The translations under genes and the position numbers were made by a program. Under the pieces are notes generated by a model. It did no database searches and had not been told where the DNA came from. It saw nothing but the letters and a program-made list of their open reading frames with translations. Of a DNA stretch of 64,000 bases, positions 17,138 to 24,386 are shown one piece after another. Each line of letters starts with the position of its first letter. Position 1 is the stretch's first letter. Origin of the DNA: Cyclobacteriaceae bacterium (GTDB taxonomy: Bacteria > Bacteroidota > Bacteroidia > Cytophagales > Cyclobacteriaceae); NCBI GenBank assembly GCA_028281285.1, contig JANQKF010000040.1, positions 62,001 through 126,000 of the forward strand, given 5' to 3'.

Positions 17138-18222
17138 TTATCGAGTAAGTCGAACTTCATGAAAGTTACAACTTCTCCATTAATCTGAACCTCCACCTTA
17201 TGTTGTCCAGGATAATATTTGCGGGTATTGATGATTTTGAACGAATGTGATTTCCTCAGTGTAATACGCTCCTTGGCAGCTAAAGCAAAGCTCTTCCACT
17301 TAAATACCTTCTTCCCTGTCTTTCCTTTATCACGCATGAAATGAACCGCGTAATCCAGCATGATATTGACTTTAGGACCAATATTCTCTAGTGTCAGTTC
17401 CATCTCCAATTCTCCACCCATTTTGACCTTATGCTCCTTCAGACTAAAGCGGTCAACTTTTACTTTTGGTTTTTCAAAACCCAGCAATTTTAAGGCTCTC
17501 GGATCTCCGGCTTTAATCAAGCTTCTTAACCCATGCTTGATAATCCAATCAGTGTGTTGATGCTTTCCATAACCCCACCGCTCCACCAAATCCAAGGCCA
17601 CTTCAGGATTGTCTTTAGTAATGTCATTGATATTGTTCGCCACACTTTTTCTTACATACAATGACTCATCTTCCTTAAGTTTATTCAAAATAGGCAGAAT
17701 TGGTTCCGGGTCTTTCTTTAAGTCGGTCAACGCCATAGCCCAGGGAAGACGTGGGCGACAGCCTTCACTAGACAAACGTCTGACATGTTCGTCCCTATCA
17801 TCGGCCCATTGTAACATTTTCGAGAGTACATATTTCTTATCTTCAACAATAAAGGGTCTTATCGCAAACTCGGAACTAGAATATCGGGTCAACTTTTTCA
17901 GCGCTTCGACCGATTCTCTCAGATTTTCAATGCCGAATAATTCGACCCATGCAGGTAGGAACATACCTTCCAGACTGCCAAATTCAGGTCCAAGCACTGT
18001 CACTACGGAAATCTGATGTTTAAAGCCTTCAGGAAGAAATTGGTGCATCAATCGGGCCGATTCATACATCTTGGTTTTCAAGTCCTGTGTGACAATATCT
18101 CGATTCCGGACTTCAGCAAGGAAGTCCTTTTCGTCAAAGTCAGGTAGATGGCTTTTTAGAACTCCCCCTAACTTTTCATAGAAGGACCATAGGTAATATT
18201 GGTCTTTTAAGAGTTCCGCCAT
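17134..18222 (-). CDS. alkC: DNA alkylation-repair glycosylase, AlkC type with C-terminal Ig-like domain
   Basis: A 362-residue protein of the HEAT-like-repeat DNA glycosylase superfamily (AlkC/AlkD), which excises N3-alkylated bases without base flipping. The N-terminal 270 residues are all-helical repeats; SSSEFAIRPFIVEDKKYVL, then HVRRLSSEGCRPRLPW and LYVRKSVANNINDI, match AlkC. The tail (about 275-362) is a beta-rich, Ig-like module (ELEMELTLENIG to YYPGQHKVEVQINGE), a known addition in one AlkC subgroup. It begins directly after the stop of the dihydrofolate-reductase-like gene and overlaps garK by four bases. Being downstream of a WYL-domain regulator suggests damage-dependent expression; that is inference. 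Confidence 0.85.
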   Translation of the reverse strand: MAELLKDQYYLWSFYEKLGGVLKSHLPDFDEKDFLAEVRNRDIVTQDLKTKMYESARLMHQFLPEGFKHQISVVTVLGPEFGSLEGMFLPAWVELFGIENLRESVEALKKLTRYSSSEFAIRPFIVEDKKYVLSKMLQWADDRDEHVRRLSSEGCRPRLPWAMALTDLKKDPEPILPILNKLKEDESLYVRKSVANNINDITKDNPEVALDLVERWGYGKHQHTDWIIKHGLRSLIKAGDPRALKLLGFEKPKVKVDRFSLKEHKVKMGGELEMELTLENIGPKVNIMLDYAVHFMRDKGKTGKKVFKWKSFALAAKERITLRKSHSFKIINTRKYYPGQHKVEVQINGEVVTFMKFDLLDN

Positions 18223-18750
18223 CTACTTTTTTATTAAATAGGTTAAACGTACAACACCAGAAATATAGGTCTCAGAATCCACAAGAGTTAATTGATCTTG
18301 TTTGGGAATTGCCTCGAATAAACCGATCCCCTCACCTAACACAATAGGCATCACAAAGATTAATAGTTCATCGATCAGCCCTTCATTCCAAAGCAGTGTA
18401 TTGAGTTGGCCACCCCCAATCAACCAAATGTCTTTTCCCGGTTCGTTTTTCAATTTTCGAACCAAGGTCACCGGATCATTGGTGAAGCTTACTTGTTCAT
18501 TGTCCTTCCCGCTCTTCCGACTTGCCACATAATTCTTTGTGGTGGGGTATGGGAAAGGCCCTTTGAAATTCTTGATTAGTGCATAGGTGGAATTCCCCAT
18601 GATCGTTGTGTCTACACTTTGATAAAACTGACTATAGCCATAGTCAGTTTTACCCGGGTTGGGTATTTCATCTAACCAACTTACGTCACCATCAGGACCG
18701 GCAATCTTTCCATCCAACGACATTGCGATATAGAGTTTCAGCTTTCTCAT
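18223..18750 (-). CDS. Dihydrofolate reductase-like / RibD C-terminal domain protein
   Basis: A 175-residue protein of the bacterial bifunctional deaminase-reductase C-terminal (RibD-C, YyaP/YwjB-like) family, a dihydrofolate-reductase fold with an NADPH site. Motifs include LYIAMSLDGKIAGPDG at the start, IMGNSTYALI, IWLIGGGQLNTLLW and MPIVLGEGIGLF. Such stand-alone proteins are usually not the cell's folate enzyme; their substrates are mostly unknown. The start overlaps the stop of the GyrI-like gene by four bases and the stop abuts the alkC start, so it is firmly inside the WYL-AlkC operon. Confidence 0.85.
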   Translation of the reverse strand: MRKLKLYIAMSLDGKIAGPDGDVSWLDEIPNPGKTDYGYSQFYQSVDTTIMGNSTYALIKNFKGPFPYPTTKNYVASRKSGKDNEQVSFTNDPVTLVRKLKNEPGKDIWLIGGGQLNTLLWNEGLIDELLIFVMPIVLGEGIGLFEAIPKQDQLTLVDSETYISGVVRLTYLIKK

Positions 18751-19346
18751 TTTACCGGGTAACGCAATATAGTCTTCAACTTCTCAACCGGTGTCTTTGT
18801 GGGATCAGAAATGTAAATTTCATGATGGTACCCATTGACCTGTAACTCGTTTTCCTCTATGTAAGCAAGAATTTTATCAATATTCTCTTTTTCGTTGTCG
18901 TAAGAACCTAAATGAAGAATTTGAACGGCTCGACCCTCATGAATTGATTCAAACTTCACCTCAATTCCCTCATTGATCTTCCCATTTTCTTTCGCAGAGG
19001 CCAATACTGACAGGAAATCATCTTCAGACACAAAATCAGGTTGGGGTATCATTAGTTTCCAATGCCATGCGGATCTTTCTTGTTCCTCAAAGGGCACTTC
19101 ACCTTCGACCCACCATTGGCCTTCCATTTTTGGCACCACATAATCGTTGCCTTTTTCCTTATAGTAAAATTTTAGCGGATAGGCGATTCCATAGAGACTA
19201 TTGATAGCATTATGGAAATGCGCATCTTCTGGCGCTCCCACTCCTTCCACGATGAGATAATTATATGGTCTCAACTCTACCTCGGTTGGCTTCGAGCCGG
19301 CCTTATAGTATTCCTTTTCTGTTTTTCTTAAGTCTAGCTTGCTCAT
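18747..19346 (-). CDS. GyrI-like small-molecule-binding domain protein
   Basis: A 199-residue cytoplasmic protein with GyrI-like (SHS2-fold) features. The start MSKLDLRKTEKEYYKAGSKP and the stretch EVELRPYNYLIVEGVGAPED match the small stand-alone GyrI-like proteins of Bacteroidota and Firmicutes. Members of this superfamily bind, and sometimes hydrolyse, small toxic molecules, and some protect cells against DNA-alkylating or gyrase-targeting agents. It overlaps the upstream ABM-like gene and the downstream dihydrofolate-reductase-like gene by four bases each. The neighbouring AlkC makes a role in alkylating-agent resistance worth considering, though the sequence alone does not prove it. Confidence 0.82.
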   Translation of the reverse strand: MSKLDLRKTEKEYYKAGSKPTEVELRPYNYLIVEGVGAPEDAHFHNAINSLYGIAYPLKFYYKEKGNDYVVPKMEGQWWVEGEVPFEEQERSAWHWKLMIPQPDFVSEDDFLSVLASAKENGKINEGIEVKFESIHEGRAVQILHLGSYDNEKENIDKILAYIEENELQVNGYHHEIYISDPTKTPVEKLKTILRYPVK

Positions 19347-19657
19347 GACAGTAAATTAAAATGTCCAGAAAACTCAATTTTTTCGAAAGCTGCTGTCATA
19401 TTTGGCATCTCACCGGCCATCATTCGTGCTTCCATTAACTTGGCGGCTTTTTTAGCATTTTCGAGATTATCCCATTCCACCAGGTCGATAAATAGTTGAG
19501 GATCATCCGCTGATTGAAAGTTCTGGTACAAGCCAGATCCCTTGAAACCAGTTACACACTGGCGCATTTCCGGTAATCCGTTTTGTAGAAACTGTTCGAC
19601 TTGATCGGACTTGATCCGATAAGCCACGACTTCTTTTATAGGTTTAGTTTTGCTCAT
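19343..19657 (-). CDS. Antibiotic-biosynthesis-monooxygenase (ABM)-fold small protein
   Basis: A 104-residue protein with the ferredoxin-like dimeric alpha+beta barrel pattern of the ABM superfamily: an opening strand (IKEVVAYRIKSD), a helix, the strand GFKGSGLYQNFQ, the strand LFIDLVEWDN and the following helix ENAKKAAKLMEARMM. The conserved Trp in the fourth strand is present. Many such proteins are not monooxygenases, so no activity is claimed. It lies 76 bases after the WYL regulator gene and overlaps the GyrI-like gene by four bases. Confidence 0.75.
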   Translation of the reverse strand: MSKTKPIKEVVAYRIKSDQVEQFLQNGLPEMRQCVTGFKGSGLYQNFQSADDPQLFIDLVEWDNLENAKKAAKLMEARMMAGEMPNMTAAFEKIEFSGHFNLLS

Positions 19658-19733
19658 TGTGATAAATTTTGAGCAAGTAAAACCCGATAGGTGACAGCCC
19701 TATGTCAGTAGAAAATCGGGATATTAAAAATTC

Positions 19734-20687
19734 TTATTTAGAATAGTGATCATTTAGTTCCTGAACATTCCTTCGCATGAGGTCATTAAGCGTTTCAGGG
19801 TAAATCACAGTTGCAGCATCACCAAGAGACATCAGCCACCTTGAAAAGTATTCGAGTGTCGGGGTCAAAAACTTCATTATTAGATACTCTCCTTCCTCGG
19901 TTTGACTGACAAAGCCTTGTTGGTATTTCATTTCACCTAACAGTCGGGCAATGTCTTTCCTGACCTTCAACCCAACTTCTTCCAATTCCGTCCCTCGCAT
20001 AATGTCTAATATAAAATCCTGAAATGCTGGCCGAACGGAAGGATCAAACTTTTCTTCCAGCACTTCCAACTTCACCAATCTGTCAACCCGAAAATCCCGT
20101 GGAGCCTTTCGCATGCGGCAGTAAGCCAGTAAATGCCAATGGTTGCCGTAGAACACCAGTCCTATCGGTTCCACATCCCTGATATTAAAATCACCCGTGT
20201 AATTAGAGAAATACTTAAAGCGCAAAACGTTAGAAGAAACGAGTGCAGTTTGAATGTTGGCCAAAAAATTGTTCGGAAAATCATCACTCTCAGGGGTAGG
20301 GATACTTGTCACCTGAATTTGCGATTCCAACCTTTCCAATTCTTCTTTTTCCGTCACTTTTAAAACTGATTTAATCTTATACATGGCCTCCCCAAAATTC
20401 TTTTTCACTGATTCATCGGTTTGCCCTCCTATCAGTTTCGAACCAAGTACCAGGGCATTGGCCTCATCCTGGGTAAACATGACTGGTGGCAGGTGATACC
20501 CGTCTAATATAAAGTATCCCTTACCGGCTTCGGCTCCAATGGGAATTCCTGCTTCTTCCAATGCTCTGATATCCCTATAGACTGTCCTGAGGCTTATTTC
20601 GAATCGATCAGCCACTTCTTGGGCAGTCACCACCTTTTTGCTTTGGAGCTGCACAAGTATTGCCGTTAAACGATCGATTCGGTTCAT
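19734..20687 (-). CDS. HTH-WYL transcriptional regulator (YafY/YobV type)
   Basis: A 317-residue regulator with an N-terminal HTH_11 helix-turn-helix (MNRIDRLTAILVQLQSKKVV, then ISLRTVYRDIRALEEAG) and a central WYL domain containing FYGNHWHLLAYCRMR and DFRVDRL, then a C-terminal extension (WCX). WYL domains sense nucleic acids or nucleotides, and several family members control DNA-damage or phage-defence genes. The ATG at 20687 is chosen because it is the canonical family start; the open frame continues upstream without homology and would run into the divergent gene. It is the first gene of the operon that includes alkC, and probably controls it. The divergent gene at 20726 starts 38 bases away. 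Confidence 0.9.
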   Translation of the reverse strand: MNRIDRLTAILVQLQSKKVVTAQEVADRFEISLRTVYRDIRALEEAGIPIGAEAGKGYFILDGYHLPPVMFTQDEANALVLGSKLIGGQTDESVKKNFGEAMYKIKSVLKVTEKEELERLESQIQVTSIPTPESDDFPNNFLANIQTALVSSNVLRFKYFSNYTGDFNIRDVEPIGLVFYGNHWHLLAYCRMRKAPRDFRVDRLVKLEVLEEKFDPSVRPAFQDFILDIMRGTELEEVGLKVRKDIARLLGEMKYQQGFVSQTEEGEYLIMKFLTPTLEYFSRWLMSLGDAATVIYPETLNDLMRRNVQELNDHYSK

Positions 20688-20725
20688 TGGAGACGAAGCT
20701 ATAAAAATATTCCTTATCATTGAGC

Positions 20726-21301
20726 ATGCTGATGGATCACCTGATTTTCTTTGGGGCATGGATGTTGTTTTACGGACTCCATAGCCTTTTAGCTTCGACA
20801 TATTTGAAGTCGAAGATAGGACTGAATCCAACGCTCTACCGCTTGATCTACAGCCTATTCTCAATGGTCAGCCTCGCTGTTGTTCTTGTTTTAGGGGCAG
20901 TAATCTATAGCCCATTAATAATTTACCCCAACCCGGTAACATTTGGGTTGGGATTACTCACCGCAGCTTATGGAATATTTATTATCAAAAGGGCTTTCAG
21001 GAACTATAGCTTTAGAGAATTCATGGGATTTAAAAGAGAGTCCAATTCAGCGCTTAAAACTAATGGAATTCAATCCAGGGTCAGACATCCCTTATACACT
21101 GGTACCCTACTTCTGGTACTTGGTTACGTGTTGTATAATCCTCTTCTCGTGAATTTCATCAGTCTGCTTTCTTTGTTGATATATCTGCCACTGGGAATAA
21201 AGTGGGAAGAAAAAAAACTTATCGGCATATTCGGGCAGGAATACCTGGATTATAAGAACGAGGTTCCGGCATTGTTTCCTAAAATAAGGACGAAGCGTTA
21301 A
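20726..21301 (+). CDS. Isoprenylcysteine-methyltransferase-like (ICMT/PEMT family) integral membrane protein
   Basis: About 191 residues with five or so membrane helices. The C-terminal half carries the family signature: RHPLYTGTLLLVLGY, which forms the S-adenosylmethionine site, and WEEKKL followed by FGQEYLDYKNEVPALFP. These proteins methylate lipids or small molecules at the membrane, but most bacterial members have no assigned substrate. The ATG at 20726 is preferred over an in-frame TTG at 20720; an ATG at 20732 is also possible. It is divergent from the WYL regulator, so a shared control region of under 40 bases is likely. Confidence 0.8.
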   Translation: MLMDHLIFFGAWMLFYGLHSLLASTYLKSKIGLNPTLYRLIYSLFSMVSLAVVLVLGAVIYSPLIIYPNPVTFGLGLLTAAYGIFIIKRAFRNYSFREFMGFKRESNSALKTNGIQSRVRHPLYTGTLLLVLGYVLYNPLLVNFISLLSLLIYLPLGIKWEEKKLIGIFGQEYLDYKNEVPALFPKIRTKR

Positions 21302-21307
21302 AACAAA

Positions 21308-21532
21308 ATGACAAGAAAGGCCAAGGTTTATCGACTTATTGCAGTATCTGGTTTGGTATTGATCCTGATTGTGCTGCTTTCAAGGTACATTCCCCAACAA
21401 CTGATCAGTAACGAAATTCGCTCTGTCATGCTTATTGCCGGACTGGCCATGATGATGCTGGGAACACTTTGGAGAGTGGTGACGGAAATGAATGATCAGG
21501 ATGACTCTTCTTCCGAGTCATCATCTGACTGA
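21308..21532 (+). CDS. Small two-helix membrane protein
   Basis: A 74-residue hypothetical protein. Two hydrophobic helices (about 10-27 and 37-55) are followed by a short acidic and serine-rich tail (QDDSSSESSSD). It starts six bases after the stop of the ICMT-like gene, so the two are probably cotranscribed. The last 37 bases overlap, on the opposite strand, the end of the small gene at 21496-21729. No family recognised. Confidence 0.65.
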   Translation: MTRKAKVYRLIAVSGLVLILIVLLSRYIPQQLISNEIRSVMLIAGLAMMMLGTLWRVVTEMNDQDDSSSESSSD

Positions 21533-21729
21533 TCAGCTTTCAACTCATCGATATCTTCTCGATCTTTTAGTTTCTTATCCTCCACATTCTGATTCAGAAA
21601 TTGGTTGATCTTATCAATGGGTAAAGTGCTTTGTATTTCGCCAAAAGAGTCGATATTAATATCGAATCCCTCCAGTTCCTTATTCACTTTAGGTTTGTCT
21701 TTCCCCTTTTCGTCTTTCTTTTTCGCCAT
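21496..21729 (-). CDS. Small charged hypothetical protein downstream of gltX
   Basis: A 77-residue, highly hydrophilic protein: a lysine-rich N-terminus (MAKKKDEKGKDKPK), a conserved-looking core (ELEGFDINIDSFGEIQSTLP and DKINQFLNQNVEDKKL), then an acidic Asp/Ser/Glu tail. I recall similar small proteins with a LEGFxIxIxxxGEI core in other Bacteroidota, but not an assigned function. The ATG at 21729 begins two bases after the gltX stop, so it is almost certainly cotranscribed with gltX. Confidence 0.7.
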   Translation of the reverse strand: MAKKKDEKGKDKPKVNKELEGFDINIDSFGEIQSTLPIDKINQFLNQNVEDKKLKDREDIDELKADQSDDDSEEESS

Positions 21730-21731
21730 GA

Positions 21732-23252
21732 TCAATCTTTTACAAATTCGCTTAGAGCCGCAACCGCTCTTCTGATTCTGCCTGCACTTTCTTCCGGCCC
21801 TAGAATACTGATGATTTCCATTAAATCAGGTCCTCCACCTTGTCCAGTTAATGAAAGACGAATTGCTGGCATCACCCGGCCCATTGGCACTTCGTCTTTT
21901 TCCAAGATAGTGACTAAAAGAGATTTTGCCTCATCCCCATTAATCTCATTCATTTCTTCCAAAGCTGAAGCAAAGCTTTCGATGACTTGTACTCCTTGTG
22001 TTGTCCAACGCTTTCTAGCCGTTTTTTCATCATATTCTGAAGGAGCTTCAAAGAAGAAATTACCAGACTCCTTAATGTCTGAAACGAACGTAATTCGCTC
22101 CTTCATTGCTTGAACCACTCTTTCCATGTCAATCGAACGATCCGTAAGTTCTAGTTGCTCAGTCATCATAGCTACCAACACACTATTGGGCTTCTCCTTG
22201 ATGTATTGTTGATTGAACCACTTTGCCTTTTCAATATCGAATTTAGCTCCACCCTTATTGATACGTTCAAGTGAAAATTTCTCGATCAGGTCGCTCATAG
22301 AAAAAAGCTCTTCTTCAGTGCCCGGATTCCAACCCAACAGCGCAAGGAAGTTGATCAGCGCTTCAGGTAGGTAACCCTTTTCTCTGAAACCTATTGACTC
22401 TTCTTGAGTTTGTGGATCAATCCAATTCAAGGGAAAAATTGGAAATCCCATCTTATCCGCAGCACGCTTACTCAGCTTCCCATTACCATCAGGTTTGAGC
22501 AGTAAGGGTAGATGTGCAAATTCAGGACGATCCCATCCAAAAAAGTCATACAGCAAAACGTGCAACGGAGCGGATGGAAGCCATTCTTCACCCCGAATTA
22601 CATGACTAATTTGCATAAGATGGTCATCAACAATATTTGCCAGATGATAAGTAGGCATACCATCAGACTTCATCAGAATTTTGTCATCCAGCGTTATAGT
22701 GTTAACAACCACCCAATCCCTGACAATATCTCTAAATCGAACTTCCTCATTTCGAGGTAATTTTGCCCTGATCACGTAGGGTTCTCCAGAATCAATTCGT
22801 TGCTTTACTTCTTCCTCTGACAAGGTCAGAGAGTTTTTCATCTGCGTACGTGTTATGGAGTTATATTGAGGATTGGCAACTCTCGCTTCTTTTAGTCGCT
22901 CTCGCATTGCATCCAATTCCTCCGGTGTATCGAAAGCATAATACGCTTTACCTGCATCAACCAGCTTTTGAGCGTACTTATGATAGATTTCCTTTCTTTC
23001 AGATTGCCTGTACGGACCAAATTCTCCGCCCTGCTCCACACCTTCATCAGGTTCTACTCCACACCACTTCAAAGACTCTCGGATGTACTCCTCCGCTCCA
23101 TCGACAAATCTATTTTGGTCAGTGTCTTCAATTCGAAGGATAAAAGAACCTCCGTTCTTTTTCGCATATAAATAATTGTATAAGGCAGTCCTGACTCCTC
23201 CTATATGTAGTGCACCAGTGGGACTAGGTGCAAATCGTACTCTCACGCTCAT
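21732..23252 (-). CDS. gltX: Glutamyl-tRNA synthetase
   Basis: A 506-residue class I aminoacyl-tRNA synthetase that charges tRNA-Glu. The HIGH signature appears as SPTGALHIGGVRTALYNYL and the KMSKS loop as NGKLSKRAADK. The catalytic Rossmann domain occupies about residues 1-320 and the helical anticodon-binding domain the remainder. Length and order are normal for a discriminating bacterial GltX. It is the first gene of a unit with the small charged protein downstream, and is preceded on the minus strand by a -7 element at 23272-23279. Confidence 0.97.
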   Translation of the reverse strand: MSVRVRFAPSPTGALHIGGVRTALYNYLYAKKNGGSFILRIEDTDQNRFVDGAEEYIRESLKWCGVEPDEGVEQGGEFGPYRQSERKEIYHKYAQKLVDAGKAYYAFDTPEELDAMRERLKEARVANPQYNSITRTQMKNSLTLSEEEVKQRIDSGEPYVIRAKLPRNEEVRFRDIVRDWVVVNTITLDDKILMKSDGMPTYHLANIVDDHLMQISHVIRGEEWLPSAPLHVLLYDFFGWDRPEFAHLPLLLKPDGNGKLSKRAADKMGFPIFPLNWIDPQTQEESIGFREKGYLPEALINFLALLGWNPGTEEELFSMSDLIEKFSLERINKGGAKFDIEKAKWFNQQYIKEKPNSVLVAMMTEQLELTDRSIDMERVVQAMKERITFVSDIKESGNFFFEAPSEYDEKTARKRWTTQGVQVIESFASALEEMNEINGDEAKSLLVTILEKDEVPMGRVMPAIRLSLTGQGGGPDLMEIISILGPEESAGRIRRAVAALSEFVKD

Positions 23253-23271
23253 TTCAACTCAAATTCGTGCG

Positions 23272-23279
23272 CAAAATTA
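23272..23279 (-). promoter_or_regulatory. -7 element TAATTTTG upstream of gltX
   Basis: On the plus strand CAAAATTA; on the minus strand TAATTTTG, an exact TAnnTTTG match followed by CGCA. It lies 20 bases upstream of the gltX start. No clear TTTG at the -33 position. Confidence 0.5.
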
Positions 23280-23302
23280 GAAAATATCCTTCGGTATTGT
23301 AA

Positions 23303-23686
23303 TTATAAATCAACAGCAATACATGAAATCTCGACATTCACATCTTTCGGCAGACGAGCCACTTCAACAGTTTCCCTGGCAGGAGGGTTTTCTTTAAAAT
23401 ACAGGCCATAAGCTTCATTGATCGCTCCAAATTGATTCATGTCTTTGATAAATATTGAACACTTGACAACATTCTCAAAGGACATCCCAGCTGCTTTCAA
23501 AACCGCATCCAGGTTTTTCATTACTTGATGAGTTTCTTCTGTGATATTAGCGTTGATCATTTCACCCGAATGCGCATCAAGTGCAATCTGACCTGATGCG
23601 AATAGCGTATCGCCTGCTTTTACCGCCTGACTGTAAGGGCCTATTGGTGCAGGAGCATCTGAACTATTGATTATTGTCTTGGACAT
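23303..23686 (-). CDS. ridA: RidA-family enamine/imine deaminase
   Basis: A 127-residue YjgF/YER057c/UK114 protein that hydrolyses reactive 2-aminoacrylate and related enamines to the keto acid and ammonia. The family signature is intact: APAPIGPYSQAVKAGDTLFA at the N-terminus, the Arg of PPARETVEVARLPKDVNVEI near residue 105, and a C-terminal Cys-containing end (ISCIAVDL). Length is standard. It lies 50 bases upstream of gltX on the same strand, and is divergent from the 3-hydroxyacyl-CoA dehydrogenase-like gene with only 45 bases between. Confidence 0.95.
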   Translation of the reverse strand: MSKTIINSSDAPAPIGPYSQAVKAGDTLFASGQIALDAHSGEMINANITEETHQVMKNLDAVLKAAGMSFENVVKCSIFIKDMNQFGAINEAYGLYFKENPPARETVEVARLPKDVNVEISCIAVDL

Positions 23687-23707
23687 GGTGTGTTCTGATT
23701 ATTTAGA

Positions 23708-23715
23708 TATTTTTG
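23708..23715 (+). promoter_or_regulatory. -7 element TATTTTTG upstream of the 23732 gene
   Basis: TATTTTTG matches TAnnTTTG exactly and ends 16 bases before the ATG at 23732, giving a very short leader. No TTTG stands at 19-21 bases upstream. Confidence 0.45.
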
Positions 23716-23731
23716 GGCAAATTAATCATTT

Positions 23732-24385
23732 ATGGAGATTCTGGTTATCGGATCGGAAGGGAACTTGGCTGAGTTTCAGGAAAAATTCAAAGCACAAAAT
23801 GAGTATCATTTCCATCAAGACTACCCTACAGACCCGGGAATATTGGAAGAAATAGAGATAGTATTTGATTTTTATCTCGGTGACGATCCAACTCAGTTTG
23901 AATTCTATGATGATTACCAGGGAATACTATTTGTCAATAGCCCAAAAATAACATTAACAGAACTGGCCTATTATCAAGATTCAATTGCCTGTACACTTTT
24001 TGGATTTAATGGCCTGCCGACTTTTGTGAACAGGTCGTTACTGGAGGTTAGCACCATCTCGAATGAGAAACAATTGGATTCGATTTGTCAAGTGCTGGAT
24101 ACCGAATTTCAACTAGTAGAAGACCGTGTAGGAATGGTGACCCCAAGAGTAATTTGTATGATCATCAATGAAGCCTTCTTCACACTCCAAGAAGGAACCG
24201 CCTCGGTAGAAGATATCGACAATGCAATGAAATTGGGAACAAACTATCCTCATGGCCCTTTTGAGTGGAGTGAAAAGATTGGCATTGCGCATGTCTACGA
24301 ATTGCTTGAAGCTATCTACGAAGACACTAAAGACGAACGATATAAGATCTGCCCCTTATTAAAGAAGAGTTATCTTCAACAGTGA
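23732..24385 (+). CDS. Degenerate 3-hydroxyacyl-CoA dehydrogenase-like protein
   Basis: A 217-residue protein whose C-terminal 90 residues are a 3HCDH C-terminal domain: VTPRVICMIINEAFFTLQEG, then VEDIDNAMKLGTNYPHGPFEW with the usual GPFEW motif. The N-terminal half keeps strand order but lacks the NAD-binding GxGxxG (MEILVIGSEGNLAEF) and is about 80 residues shorter than in FadB/PaaH. Dinucleotide binding and catalysis are doubtful; a regulatory or structural role is possible. It stands between ridA (divergent) and glmS (convergent, one base between stops). Confidence 0.75.
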   Translation: MEILVIGSEGNLAEFQEKFKAQNEYHFHQDYPTDPGILEEIEIVFDFYLGDDPTQFEFYDDYQGILFVNSPKITLTELAYYQDSIACTLFGFNGLPTFVNRSLLEVSTISNEKQLDSICQVLDTEFQLVEDRVGMVTPRVICMIINEAFFTLQEGTASVEDIDNAMKLGTNYPHGPFEWSEKIGIAHVYELLEAIYEDTKDERYKICPLLKKSYLQQ

Positions 24386-24386
24386 C

